Below are positions 17,634 through 26,430 of a stretch of DNA of 64,000 nucleotides, in pieces; position 1 is the stretch's first letter; each line of letters begins with the position of its first letter. The DNA is taken from the NCBI GenBank assembly GCA_946566685.1, contig CAMNXA010000004.1, positions 1-64,000 of the forward strand, read 5' to 3'. Source of the stretch: an uncultured Lachnospiraceae bacterium (GTDB lineage: Bacteria > Bacillota > Clostridia > Lachnospirales > Lachnospiraceae). The translations under genes and the position numbers were made by a program. The notes below the pieces were generated by a model. It was not told where the DNA came from. It worked only from the letters and a program-made list of their open reading frames with translations, and searched no databases.

Positions 17634-19103
17634 TTATAATAGGGTGCTGACAAATTCCGTCAGGTAATCGGTGATGATATTGGGAAACAGACCGACTATA
17701 ACCGACAGTATTGTCATAAATAGAATCGGTATTGTCATAAGCCGCGCAGGTTCCCGTTTCTGTAATGTATTGTAATCATAGTCTGCGCCCGGGAAAAATC
17801 CCTGGATCGTAAGCGGCAGCAGATAGCCTGCGGTGAGCAGTGCGCTGATGAGCAGGACAATCGGGCCGATATAGCGGAAAATACCGATATCGCCTGCCAG
17901 TCCGCCGATAGCCAGATACCATTTGCTGACAAAACCGCCCGTGGGAGGGATGCCGATCAGTCCCAGGGATACAATGGTATAACACCACATGGTGAGAGGC
18001 ATTTCCTTACCGATGCCGCGTAGTTCATGTACTTTTGTCTTGCCGGTGGTGTAGATGATCGCGCCGGCAATCAGAAAGAGAGAGCCCTTGATGAAGCCGT
18101 GCGCCAGTACATGCAGGAGGCCGCCGGTGAAGGCGTCCGGATGCATCACTGCCAGCCCGAAAAGGATGTAGGAAAGCTGGCTTACCGTGGAGTAGGCGAG
18201 TCTTTTCTTCAGGACTGGCTCCCGATAGGCCAGCATGGAACCCATAAAGACTGTGACAAGCGCCAGCGTAAGCCATGCGGTCTGTACCCAGCTTCCCCGC
18301 AGAAAATCCGCACCAAATATATAGTAAATTACGCGAATCAGGGCCAGTACGCCGGCCTTGACAATGACGGCGGAAAGAGCGGCAGATGCCGGTGCAGGCG
18401 CCGCAGGATGGGCGGTGGGGAGCCAGGCGTGCATGGGAAACATACCGGCTTTCACACCGAAGCCCAGAATCATCACAAAGGCGATCAGCAACAGGAAACG
18501 ACCTTCCGGTGAGGCAGGAGAGACCTGTAAAACGCCGCCTGCCGTGAAAGTCAGGGTGTCGCAGTTATGATAGAGAAAATAAATGCCAAACAGGGAGGCA
18601 TAGGCACCGCACAGGGAGTAAAATAAATATTTTAACCCGGCCATGATCGCTTCCTTCGTGCCTGTGTGCAGCACCAGGGGGAGGGAGGAAAGCGTCAGCA
18701 ATTCAAAGAACAGATAAAAAGTGATCAGGTTTCCCGCAAAGCAGAGCGCATTTAACACACCAAACACCATCAAATAAAAACCATAGTAACGTTTTTCCTT
18801 CTGCTCATGCTTCATATAGACGAAAGCAAAAAGGCCTGCGCAAATAAAGACGATCACTGTCAGCAGAGAAAAGAGCACACTGATTTCATCAATCCGGAAA
18901 CAGATCGGCAGTGTCCTGGTCAGATAAAAAAGGGTAAGGCTCTGCCTGGCAAGTGTTAACGCGGATACCACCAGTGCACCGGTGATGACAAGACAGATTC
19001 CCGTGAATGCTGTGAGCAGCTTTCTTTCCGGTTCTTTTCGGTAGACCAGAAGACAGAGCCCGGCGAGGATTGGAAAAAGTATGGGTAAAAGAATCAGATA
19101 CAT
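17634..19103 (-). CDS. MrpD/MbhH-like antiporter subunit 2
   Basis: 489 residues, about 14 helices, NuoM/N type. Glu is present in YLFFELLTLSSLPLVLH, Lys in GFGVKAGMFPMHAWLPTAHP and Lys in GGFVSKWYLAIGG. These are the charged residues expected along the central axis of an active antiporter-like subunit. A GGAGGTGATGG site overlaps the start. It sits 12 bases after the preceding antiporter gene. The proline-rich AAPAPAS segment after HP is shared with subunit 4, which suggests these two are the closest pair among the four. Confidence 0.87.
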   Translation of the reverse strand: MYLILLPILFPILAGLCLLVYRKEPERKLLTAFTGICLVITGALVVSALTLARQSLTLFYLTRTLPICFRIDEISVLFSLLTVIVFICAGLFAFVYMKHEQKEKRYYGFYLMVFGVLNALCFAGNLITFYLFFELLTLSSLPLVLHTGTKEAIMAGLKYLFYSLCGAYASLFGIYFLYHNCDTLTFTAGGVLQVSPASPEGRFLLLIAFVMILGFGVKAGMFPMHAWLPTAHPAAPAPASAALSAVIVKAGVLALIRVIYYIFGADFLRGSWVQTAWLTLALVTVFMGSMLAYREPVLKKRLAYSTVSQLSYILFGLAVMHPDAFTGGLLHVLAHGFIKGSLFLIAGAIIYTTGKTKVHELRGIGKEMPLTMWCYTIVSLGLIGIPPTGGFVSKWYLAIGGLAGDIGIFRYIGPIVLLISALLTAGYLLPLTIQGFFPGADYDYNTLQKREPARLMTIPILFMTILSVIVGLFPNIITDYLTEFVSTLL

Positions 19104-19115
19104 GCCATCACCTCC

Positions 19116-20609
19116 TTATGCAAACATGGCGAGTCCCTGCTCGATCATATTCACGATCGGCTGGGAGCTGACGCCCAGAATGATGTTCAATACAATAAAG
19201 AATAGCAGTACTATTGCATGGACTTTCATATCTTTAAAAGTGATACAGGGGTACGAAGTATCACCCGTTGTGGCATAGATACGGATCACAGTCTTCATAA
19301 AATAGATAGCGTTCAGGACAGTGCTGATGCCTAACACGATCAGCGCTGCCAGCATCTTGCCCTCCACTTGAACAGCGGCCTGGGCAAACAGCAGTTTACT
19401 GATAAAGCCAGAGAACAACGGCACACCGACCATCGACAGGGATCCGGCAGTGAAGGCTACGCCAGCCCATTTATTACGGTATCCTGCGCCAGTCAGGTCG
19501 ATAAACTTGCGGCTGCCGCCGGACACCTCCGTCAGACCGATAGCGGCGATAAATAACAGAGATTTGGTGGCGGCATGGGACAGTATATGGAAAACGCTGG
19601 CCACCATGCCGGCCTGTGTACCCATACCAAAACCCATATAGATATAGCCGATCTGTGCCACGGAAGAATAGGCGATCATCCGGCGGATATCATTTTCCTT
19701 AATGGCGCTCAGGGAACCAAAGATCATCCCCAGCAGGCCGAAGACAAACAGCACGTCAATGATTCGAGTGTTGTTAAATATCTCAAAGCCGATGACGCGG
19801 TAAATGATTTTGATCAGCAGGAAAATATATCCCTTAGATACCAGGCTTGACAGGATTGCTGCTGAGGATACTGTGGAATATCCATAAGCATCCGGCAGCC
19901 AGGCATGAAAAGGAAACAGGGCGCTCTTAATACACAGACCGATACACATCAGGGCAACGGAGACGATCAGGGGAATCTGGTACTCTCCGCTTTGGATCAG
20001 AAGAGCCACGGATTCTTTGATATTGCTCATCAGAAGATGTCCGGTCAGATCGTACATGATACACAGACCAAACAGGAAAAGCCCGGAGCCCAGCAGGCTC
20101 ATGATCATATAGCGCACGGCGGCTTCAATGGTACGTCCCACCTGACGGATCATGATCAGACCGCAGGCAGAGATTGTATTGATCTCTACGAAGACATAAG
20201 CCGTAAACATATCATTGGTATAGACCAGCGCCAGCAGGGAACTTAAGAGCAGGTTGATCAGGATGTAGTACAGATTATGTTTGCTCTCTTCCACCTCGTC
20301 AAAGAGTTTGTGTGCGCCGCCGGCCATGGACAAGTACATGATGATACAGAAAAAAAGCGCCATGCCTGCTTCCAGGATACCGGCCCGGATCTCATTGCCC
20401 CAGGGGGCAGGGAAGTGTCCCATCCAATAGACGAAACTTTCGCCCGTACCAAGCAGATACAGCAGAAGGATTCCGGACATGACACCTACTGCGGCGATGA
20501 CTATCCGGTTCACCGCCTTGGCGGCCTTTTCAGGAAGCACGGAACATATGGTGCCTGAAAAGAGACTTATCAGGATGGAAAAAAACGGAAAGTTACAGAC
20601 AAAATCCAT
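19116..20609 (-). CDS. MrpD/MbhH-like antiporter subunit 1
   Basis: 497 residues, about 14 helices. Conserved charged residues: Glu in AYVFVEINTISACG, Lys in CIKSALFPFHAWLPDAYG and Lys in GFISKLLFAQ. The first base of its start codon directly abuts the stop codon of the MrpC-like gene (20610), which implies coupled translation. Its place right after MrpC matches mrpC-mrpD in Mrp operons and mbhG-mbhH in Mbh operons, so this is the best candidate for the true MrpD counterpart; the other three are additional pumps. Confidence 0.88.
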   Translation of the reverse strand: MDFVCNFPFFSILISLFSGTICSVLPEKAAKAVNRIVIAAVGVMSGILLLYLLGTGESFVYWMGHFPAPWGNEIRAGILEAGMALFFCIIMYLSMAGGAHKLFDEVEESKHNLYYILINLLLSSLLALVYTNDMFTAYVFVEINTISACGLIMIRQVGRTIEAAVRYMIMSLLGSGLFLFGLCIMYDLTGHLLMSNIKESVALLIQSGEYQIPLIVSVALMCIGLCIKSALFPFHAWLPDAYGYSTVSSAAILSSLVSKGYIFLLIKIIYRVIGFEIFNNTRIIDVLFVFGLLGMIFGSLSAIKENDIRRMIAYSSVAQIGYIYMGFGMGTQAGMVASVFHILSHAATKSLLFIAAIGLTEVSGGSRKFIDLTGAGYRNKWAGVAFTAGSLSMVGVPLFSGFISKLLFAQAAVQVEGKMLAALIVLGISTVLNAIYFMKTVIRIYATTGDTSYPCITFKDMKVHAIVLLFFIVLNIILGVSSQPIVNMIEQGLAMFA

Positions 20610-20984
20610 TTATCTTCCCTCCTTTTTGAGCTGCGCGGCAATCTCGTCCAAATCCAGTGAATGGTATCTGATATAGAGACGTATGGTCAAAGAAAGCATG
20701 AGCGCAGACACAGATACCGATACCACGATACCGGTCAGCACCAGGCCGCTGGGAATCGGATTGATATAGGCTTCCACGCTGGTTATGCCATCTGTGACGA
20801 TAGGTGCAGTCCTGCCGGCAATATATCCTTTTTCAGCCAGAAAGAGATAGATCGCGCTGTCCATAATATTTAAACCGATGATTTTTTTGATCAGGTTGGT
20901 CTGTAGGAGGAGGTTGGTGAAACCGATGCAGAATAAGATCGCGGCCACAGCCTCCCCATAATTTATCCAAAGATTTGGGCCCAT
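20610..20984 (-). CDS. mrpC: MrpC/MnhC/NuoK-like subunit
   Basis: 124 residues with three membrane helices, starting at the ATG complementary to 20982-20984 (AAAGGAGG site). The segment IIGLNIMDSAIYLFL with a membrane-embedded acidic residue is characteristic of MrpC/NuoK, which forms part of the ion channel between the pump subunits and the rest of the complex. An upstream in-frame ATG would overlap the MrpB-like gene deeply and lacks a ribosome site. The C-terminal tail is highly charged (DLDEIAAQLKKEGR). Confidence 0.88.
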   Translation of the reverse strand: MGPNLWINYGEAVAAILFCIGFTNLLLQTNLIKKIIGLNIMDSAIYLFLAEKGYIAGRTAPIVTDGITSVEAYINPIPSGLVLTGIVVSVSVSALMLSLTIRLYIRYHSLDLDEIAAQLKKEGR

Positions 20985-20985
20985 C

Positions 20986-21966
20986 TTAAAATCCTCCTTT
21001 GCGGAACATGGCATAAAATGCATACATCGTGCAGGCGACCACCAACCCCACAGCAATGTTGAGGGGCAGGATCAGTCCGCTCGAGAGAATCGCGCCGGGC
21101 GTTCCCTTGGGGATAATACTGTGCAGATGATTGGCGCCTGTATAAAAGGAGTAGCTTTTGGCCAGGCAATAGAAGGAAAGGGAAAAGAAACAGATCCATT
21201 TATAAGTCTTTTCCGTAAAGAACCGCTCTGTCTTGCTGAAACCAAAGGCGTTCAGATACAATATCAGCCCTGCGCCGATGACCGCGCCGCCAGAAAACCC
21301 GCCGCCGGGGCCAAGATGTCCGTTTAATATGATATAAATGCCAAAAATGATGATGATCGGAACCAGAAAAGATGCCACCAACTGTAAAATAGCGTCATTT
21401 TTCGGTTCGTAGATACGGTCATTGGGGTTCATGTCCCTGGTCAGTGGATTGGGCTCACCCTTCTTGTTCTTATCCAGACGGAGCATGATCAGAACCGTGA
21501 TTGTAGCCACAAAAAGGACATGGGACTCCCCCAGAGTATCAAAAGCCCTGTAATCCAGAATCATGCCGGCTACGATATTGACAGCGCCGGTCTCTTCCAG
21601 CCCGCTCTCGATATAACGTGCGGCTACTTCATTGTTCACAGGTTTTACGGCTGCACCGGTGGCAGGCAGATGAGAGATGGTCACTAAAAGCAGCGCCATC
21701 AGGAACAGGCAGAAGAGAATACTCGTAGCCTGGTACAGGCGGTGAAAAAGCCTCAGTTCCCGGTTGTGTGCCATGTCATAGACTTTATCCAGAATGGCAT
21801 CGTGCTCCTTTTCGTGACGAAGCTGCATTTCAGGATCAATCACATATTCTTCTTGCGGTTTCATCTCCACGTTGCCCAGATAAGGATCTTTTTCTCCCTG
21901 GAGCCAGCTGAAAAAATGAAAAGCAAATGTTTTATGATATTCCTCTGCGGGTTTTCTCTTACTCAT
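20986..21966 (-). CDS. MbhE-MrpB fusion subunit
   Basis: 326 residues. Residues 1-95 are a soluble, charged extension with no recognised motif. A helix near 100-120 and the following segment correspond to MbhE (the last part of long MrpA proteins), including LDYRAFDTLGESHVLF. The C-terminal half is a MnhB domain (ILNGHLGPGGGFSGGAVIGAG, four helices). So two subunits that are separate in Pyrococcus Mbh (E and F) are joined here. Its start overlaps the upstream DUF4040 gene by eight bases. The N-terminal extension is unusual and could bind a cytoplasmic partner. Confidence 0.85.
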   Translation of the reverse strand: MSKRKPAEEYHKTFAFHFFSWLQGEKDPYLGNVEMKPQEEYVIDPEMQLRHEKEHDAILDKVYDMAHNRELRLFHRLYQATSILFCLFLMALLLVTISHLPATGAAVKPVNNEVAARYIESGLEETGAVNIVAGMILDYRAFDTLGESHVLFVATITVLIMLRLDKNKKGEPNPLTRDMNPNDRIYEPKNDAILQLVASFLVPIIIIFGIYIILNGHLGPGGGFSGGAVIGAGLILYLNAFGFSKTERFFTEKTYKWICFFSLSFYCLAKSYSFYTGANHLHSIIPKGTPGAILSSGLILPLNIAVGLVVACTMYAFYAMFRKGGF

Positions 21967-22264
21967 CCTGGCCTCCTTTCTCAGGTGCAGGACACTGAGA
22001 AGCCTTCTGTTCTTCTGATTTTTCGGCTATGTTTATGGCATGTATTTTCTTGAGCGTCACAAAAAACAGGACGCTGGTGATACCCGCACCGACTGCTGCT
22101 TCCGTAATGGCAAGATCCGGAGATTCCAGACAAATCCATAATAAGGACATGACCAGACTGAAGGACATATAGATCAGGACGGAGTTCAACAGATTCTTGG
22201 AAAAACTGACAGAGACTGCACAGATGATCAAAAGCCCCATCAATATAATTTGAAAAACCGTCAT
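21959..22264 (-). CDS. DUF4040/MbhD-like subunit
   Basis: 101 residues, three helices. The sequence LESPDLAITEAAVGAGIT is the hallmark of the DUF4040 (MrpA C-terminal/MbhD) domain, whose conserved acidic residues sit beside the proton path. It is a separate small gene, as in archaeal Mbh, whereas in classical Mrp it is the tail of MrpA. It overlaps the MrpG-like gene by four bases. A short charged tail (KSEEQKASQCPAPEKGGQDE) is soluble. Confidence 0.87.
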   Translation of the reverse strand: MTVFQIILMGLLIICAVSVSFSKNLLNSVLIYMSFSLVMSLLWICLESPDLAITEAAVGAGITSVLFFVTLKKIHAINIAEKSEEQKASQCPAPEKGGQDE

Positions 22265-22656
22265 AACACATCCTCCTTTTCATCCTCTGCCGTTTTACGG
22301 CTGTCAAGTTCCTGTTCCAGGATACTGAGGTCTTTGTAAATTTCACAGTGCTCGGCCAGATTTTCATTGGTGGCAGTTTCCAGCCTCGCAAGCACATGAG
22401 AAGAGACCGGGGAGGCACACCATAAAAAAATGATGATCAACAGGATCTTTAAGGTAGTATAGTTGAAGCCGGAAAAGATCATCAATCCGATCAGGCAGGA
22501 AGTGATCCCCAGCGTATCGCCCATGGCGGCGGCGTGCATTCTGTTGAGCACATATTGAAAGTGAAAAACACCAAATAATTCGGTAAAAAAAATGACGATC
22601 CCGCAGAGCAAAAAAGCGCTGCCAACAATGATTTTGATCCACTCAAGCGTTTCCAT
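22261..22656 (-). CDS. mrpG: MrpG/MnhG-like subunit
   Basis: 131 residues from the ATG complementary to 22654-22656, chosen because AAGGGAGG lies just upstream and because longer frames would run through the MrpF-like gene. Three helices carry the MnhG motif HAAAMGDTLGITSCLIG. The C-terminal part (about 95-131) is an added soluble tail rich in Glu and Lys. It overlaps the MrpF-like gene by 14 bases and the DUF4040 gene by four, which is typical of a tightly coupled complex. Confidence 0.88.
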   Translation of the reverse strand: METLEWIKIIVGSAFLLCGIVIFFTELFGVFHFQYVLNRMHAAAMGDTLGITSCLIGLMIFSGFNYTTLKILLIIIFLWCASPVSSHVLARLETATNENLAEHCEIYKDLSILEQELDSRKTAEDEKEDVL

Positions 22657-22978
22657 CGGACAGACCTCCCTTATGTTCTTTTTCCTGTGAGGCTTTCTTT
22701 TCACGCTGCCTTTCCTCATAGATGCCGATATATACCTTGGAAAGAACAACAACAGATAAGAAGCTGATCATTGCATAGATCAGACAGATATCTACAAGAT
22801 ACCCCTGCTGTAACATCAGTGCAAGGACGGCAATCATGACCATGACCATGGTGCCCATCATATTGACAGCCATTAACCGGTCAGCAATCCGCGGGCCCCT
22901 TACGGCACGAATCAGACAGGCCAAAAGCATGAAGGATAATAAGATCAACATTGTAATATAGATCGTGTGATATACCAT
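22643..22978 (-). CDS. mrpF: MrpF/MnhF-like subunit
   Basis: 111 residues, three helices with the MnhF signature RGPRIADRLMAVNMMGT followed by DICLIYAMISFLS. The C-terminal tail is a charged helix (ERQREKKASQEKEHKGG). A GAAAGGAAGG-like site lies upstream. It begins one base after the stop of the MrpE-like gene. Together with E and G it forms the small-subunit block that links antiporter subunits in Mrp and Mbh complexes. Confidence 0.88.
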   Translation of the reverse strand: MVYHTIYITMLILLSFMLLACLIRAVRGPRIADRLMAVNMMGTMVMVMIAVLALMLQQGYLVDICLIYAMISFLSVVVLSKVYIGIYEERQREKKASQEKEHKGGLSDGNA

Positions 22979-22979
22979 G

Positions 22980-23444
22980 TCAGTCCTTCCTTTCTATTCT
23001 TTCCAGAAGTTGTACAAAAATAGAAGAATCAATCCCTCTGGCAAGTTCTTTATCGAGACAGTGTACCGTGTATATGTCATCCTCCAGGGAAATCGTAATC
23101 GTGCCCGGCGTCAGGGTGATGGAATTGGCCAGGATTACCCGTGCAAAAGTAGTGCGCAGATTCGTTTTAAAATGAACGACAGTCGGCTCCAGTTCATATT
23201 TGGCACTATAGATCATCTTAAAGACAGCGCCGTTCGCCTTTAAGATCTCAAGGATGAGCGTTATCAGATAGTGGATCAGAAGGGGAGCCTTTTGAAAGAA
23301 AAAAAGATCATACCGAAACTTATAATTCAGGAATTTACAGATAAACCAGTACATTGCCCCGGCAACAGCAACGCCGAAGAGGGCGATTTCGAGGGTAAAT
23401 TGGCCATTAAAAACAATCCAGATAAGGAAAAAAAGTATAAACAT
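22980..23444 (-). CDS. mrpE: MrpE/MnhE-like subunit, first gene of the ion-pump operon
   Basis: 154 residues with two N-terminal helices and a cytoplasmic domain containing TFARVILANSITLTPGTI, the MnhE signature. A TTCGGAGG site precedes the ATG. It is the first gene of a ten-gene minus-strand operon ordered E-F-G-DUF4040-B-C-D-D-D-D/A. That order matches mbhA to mbhH of archaeal membrane-bound hydrogenase, not the A-to-G order of Bacillus Mrp. A strong promoter lies about 60 bases upstream. Confidence 0.88.
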   Translation of the reverse strand: MFILFFLIWIVFNGQFTLEIALFGVAVAGAMYWFICKFLNYKFRYDLFFFQKAPLLIHYLITLILEILKANGAVFKMIYSAKYELEPTVVHFKTNLRTTFARVILANSITLTPGTITISLEDDIYTVHCLDKELARGIDSSIFVQLLERIERKD

Positions 23445-23501
23445 TTACATCTTCCTCCGAAAAAGTTTCTACCTATTAAAAAGGCATTAGTAACCGTAGC
23501 T

Positions 23502-23530
23502 ATTATGTACCTATTTTATAGAAGTGTCAA
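23502..23530 (-). promoter_or_regulatory. Promoter of the Mrp/Mbh-like operon
   Basis: On the minus strand TTGACA (23525-23530) and CATAAT (23502-23507) are 17 bases apart, one mismatch from consensus. It reads into the MrpE-like gene with a leader of about 50 bases. Confidence 0.75.
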
Positions 23531-23547
23531 GAACCAGCTGTTAATAC

Positions 23548-23576
23548 TTGTCATTCCGGGGAGAATCAGATAAAAT
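23548..23576 (+). promoter_or_regulatory. Promoter of the PanE-like gene, divergent from the ion-pump operon
   Basis: TTGTCA (23548-23553) and TAAAAT (23571-23576), spacing 17. The -35 boxes of the two divergent promoters lie only about 18 bases apart, so the operon and this gene could be co-regulated. Confidence 0.65.
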
Positions 23577-23608
23577 GTGAATGTAACGGCAGGCAGCAGG
23601 AGGTTTCT

Positions 23609-24529
23609 ATGAAATACTTAGTAATCGGTGCGGGTGGCACAGGCGGCAGTATCGGCGCCTATATGACAGAGGCAGGCAAAGATGTAACCCTCATCGCAAG
23701 GGGAGAACATTTAAAGAAGATGCAGGAAGAAGGTCTCAGGATGGAGACCACGAAAAAGGGGAACTATACCGTTTCTCCGGTGAAGGCTGTGGATATGGCG
23801 CATTATGAAGAACAGCCGGACATTATCTTCGTGTGTGTGAAAGGCTATTCCCTGGCAGACGTGGTACCTTTTATCAGGCGCGTGGCGAAGGAGACGACAA
23901 TCGTCATTCCGATTCTGAATATCTATGGTACCGGAAGCAGATTACAGAAGGAACTGCCGGAACTGCTGGTGACGGATGGATGTATTTATGTGGCGGCTGA
24001 GATGAAAGAACCGGGTACGATCTGGCAGAACGGGGATATCTTCCGCATTGTCTATGGCGTGAGGGAAAAGGAAGAACTCAGGCCGGAATTGTTTGAAGTG
24101 GCCAAAGATTTAAAGGAGAGCGGCATTGAGGGTGTACTGTCGGATCATATCAGACGGGATGCCTTGCAGAAATTTGCCTATGTGTCGCCCATGGCGGCCT
24201 GTGGTCTCTATTATCATGTTTCTGCCGGGGAAGTACAGAAGACCGGGGATCCCAGGGATATGTTTGTGAAGCTGATGAGAGAGGTGGATGCATTGGCGGT
24301 GGCAATGGATGTTCCCTTCCTGATAGATATCGTGACCACCAACCTGCAAATTCTGGATTCCCTGAATCCTACGGCGAGTACATCCATGCAAAGGGATATC
24401 TATGCAGGCAAGCCTTCTGAAATTGATGGCCTGATCTATGAAGTAGTGAGGATGGGTAAAAAGTACGGCGTGCCTACCCCCACCTATGAGATGGTGGAGA
24501 AAAAGGCGCGGGAAGACGGATTAAAATAG
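23609..24529 (+). CDS. panE: Ketopantoate reductase family (PanE/ApbA) oxidoreductase
   Basis: 306 residues. An N-terminal NAD(P)-binding fold opens with IGAGGTGGSIGAYM, followed by the helical PanE C-terminal domain, where NPTASTSMQRDIYAGKPSEIDGL includes the Ser-Met-x-x-Asp/Glu-type active-site stretch. PanE reduces 2-dehydropantoate to pantoate with NADPH in coenzyme A synthesis. No other pantothenate gene is nearby, and PanE paralogues with other substrates are common, so the symbol is tentative. GGAGG lies 7 bases before the ATG. Confidence 0.8.
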   Translation: MKYLVIGAGGTGGSIGAYMTEAGKDVTLIARGEHLKKMQEEGLRMETTKKGNYTVSPVKAVDMAHYEEQPDIIFVCVKGYSLADVVPFIRRVAKETTIVIPILNIYGTGSRLQKELPELLVTDGCIYVAAEMKEPGTIWQNGDIFRIVYGVREKEELRPELFEVAKDLKESGIEGVLSDHIRRDALQKFAYVSPMAACGLYYHVSAGEVQKTGDPRDMFVKLMREVDALAVAMDVPFLIDIVTTNLQILDSLNPTASTSMQRDIYAGKPSEIDGLIYEVVRMGKKYGVPTPTYEMVEKKAREDGLK

Positions 24530-24553
24530 AATCCAGATTGGAGTGAAGGAGAA

Positions 24554-24763
24554 ATGGCAGAAAATACAGAGAGAAAATTTAAGGACAGATACCTGGCGGG
24601 GGAGATAGCGTTTGAGGAGATTGACGATTACAGCCAGGACTGGGGATTCAGCGAAACGCCCGTGACCCTGCGGGAATACCTTGGACTCAACGAGGAAGAG
24701 GAGGATGCCTGGGTGAGTGTGGGCGATGAGGCGCTGAAGGAGCTGTTAGACCGGCAGAAATAA
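24554..24763 (+). CDS. Small acidic hypothetical protein
   Basis: 69 residues, strongly acidic, no membrane segment, family not recognised. AAGGAG precedes the ATG. It follows the PanE-like gene by 24 bases and is probably in the same transcript. It ends five bases from the convergent DUF2461 gene with no terminator hairpin visible between them. Confidence 0.62.
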   Translation: MAENTERKFKDRYLAGEIAFEEIDDYSQDWGFSETPVTLREYLGLNEEEEDAWVSVGDEALKELLDRQK

Positions 24764-24768
24764 AACTT

Positions 24769-25452
24769 TCATCTAACAGGCATTTGAAAGTCAACAAGGG
24801 CTTTGTTCAGATAATCATTAAAAGGTTTCATGATCTGGAAAAGTTCTACTGCCTTTGTGAGAAACATTTCTGCATTTTTCACTTCTTCATCTTTCAGCGG
24901 GTATTCCAGATACCAGCTCTTAAATTTCAGGTAGTCCGCCTGAGGATGTTCCTTCTCATATCCGGCAGGAACATTTTTTAGAGCTGTTCCCTTTACCGTA
25001 AAACATTTCTCAAAATCCGGCTGGTGGATAATCTTTTCCCATTCCCTGCCGTTTTGAGCGATATAATCCCGTACCATCATCGTAGCATCCTTAAACATAT
25101 CTGCAAACAATCCGCCGCCCAAAAAAGATTGATCGCCCGGCTTTAACATCAGATAATAGCCGACAGGAACCGGCAGTTTCCCCTTGGAGGAGATATGGGC
25201 ACGGAACGCAGGATTATATGGCGATTTGTCATGGCTAAAACGGGTGTCCCTTACGATTTTAAACGTAAGGTCTTTGGGATTGTTATGCAGAATGCTATCG
25301 TCAAATTTCCCGATTTCCAGGATCAATGTCTGCAATAGATCTTCAAATGCAGCGTTTGCCTCTTTATAATCATTCTTGTTTGCATGATACCATTCACGGT
25401 TATTATTCATGCTTAGTGATGATAAATAGTCAAGAATTAATTGTGTATTCAT
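24769..25452 (-). CDS. DUF2461 family protein
   Basis: 227 residues, soluble. It shows the DUF2461 (TIGR02453) pattern: NNREWYHANKNDYKEA near the N-terminus, then RFSHDKSPYNPAFRAHIS and YYLMLKPGDQSFLGGGLF. The family is widespread and its biochemical role is unknown. AAAGGAGATGACAGACT precedes the ATG. It lies 15 bases after the sigma-factor gene on the same strand, so the two are co-transcribed. Confidence 0.85.
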   Translation of the reverse strand: MNTQLILDYLSSLSMNNNREWYHANKNDYKEANAAFEDLLQTLILEIGKFDDSILHNNPKDLTFKIVRDTRFSHDKSPYNPAFRAHISSKGKLPVPVGYYLMLKPGDQSFLGGGLFADMFKDATMMVRDYIAQNGREWEKIIHQPDFEKCFTVKGTALKNVPAGYEKEHPQADYLKFKSWYLEYPLKDEEVKNAEMFLTKAVELFQIMKPFNDYLNKALVDFQMPVR

Positions 25453-25467
25453 AGTCTGTCATCTCCT

Positions 25468-26319
25468 TTACGATTTTCGGACGATAGAAAACTGTGTGGA
25501 AGCTAAAAATTCCTGTACAAAAGACTTTATGTGTTCGGAAGACTGGTAGGTTTTGCAGAATGAAAAGTCCTGCGATAAAGCGTCAATCTCTTCCATGGCG
25601 TTTTTGACATCCATCATAGTCTGCAAAGGAATTTCCGCAGCAGAAGTGTAATCCAACTGCAACGGGTTCAGCCTGTGGTTCTGTATCGCATAATTCACTC
25701 TGTCTTTGCATTTACATTTGCCACCGCCATATTCCCCACAGTATGCACTTAAGAAGTCTGCCATTTTTTTACGAATCCGTGAGAGCCGCTTGCGATACGC
25801 TTCCGGGGTCATGTCCAAAATATCTCCCGCAATCCGGCTGTCAATCTGAAACATGGTACCCAATATGAAAATGCACCTGCTCTCCATATCAAGACATTGT
25901 AACATCACATTTGTACAGGACATCTTCAGCTCCTCGGCTAAAATATCTCTTTCCACATTTTGCGTTAGGTCTGGCACGTCTTGTATTTCTCCGTTTTCTA
26001 TGTCATTTCCATAATATTCAAAACTCAATGGATAGTGGGCAAACATATGCTTTTTGTAATTCTTCAGGTGATTGGATGCAATCCGAAATACCCATGTGGT
26101 AAATGAACTGTCACCTCTGAAAGATGAAAGATGCGTGATCACTTTTAGCAGAATATCCTGCGTGGCATCTTCCGCATCTGCAAATGTGCCGAGCATCCGC
26201 AAAGATAAATTAAAGACAATATCCTGCACACCCACAATGAGCGTTTCAAGGGATTCTTTATCCCCTGAGGTGGCTTTGTCAATTAAAACCTGTAATTCCT
26301 CATTCGTTTGTTTGAGCAT
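25468..26319 (-). CDS. Sigma-70 family (ECF-like) RNA polymerase sigma factor
   Basis: 283 residues. Region 2 is clear (GTFADAEDATQDILLKV and SFTTWVFRIASNHL), which binds core polymerase and the -10 element. A helix-turn-helix-like region 4 follows (RIAGDILDMTPEAYRKRLSRIRKKM, about 165-190). It has a C-terminal extension of about 90 residues beginning with YGGGKCKCKD, whose paired cysteines could bind metal. No anti-sigma gene is adjacent; the extension may play that part. GGGAGG lies 8 bases before the ATG. Confidence 0.85.
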   Translation of the reverse strand: MLKQTNEELQVLIDKATSGDKESLETLIVGVQDIVFNLSLRMLGTFADAEDATQDILLKVITHLSSFRGDSSFTTWVFRIASNHLKNYKKHMFAHYPLSFEYYGNDIENGEIQDVPDLTQNVERDILAEELKMSCTNVMLQCLDMESRCIFILGTMFQIDSRIAGDILDMTPEAYRKRLSRIRKKMADFLSAYCGEYGGGKCKCKDRVNYAIQNHRLNPLQLDYTSAAEIPLQTMMDVKNAMEEIDALSQDFSFCKTYQSSEHIKSFVQEFLASTQFSIVRKS

Positions 26320-26430
26320 AAATTGTACCTCCCTATTTAATTAGACAACGCCCCCTTGTCTTTGTGACAGGAAAGGAGTAAATTTATCTTTGCATTGTTG
26401 CCCTTCACTTTCTCATGTGAAATCAGGTTT

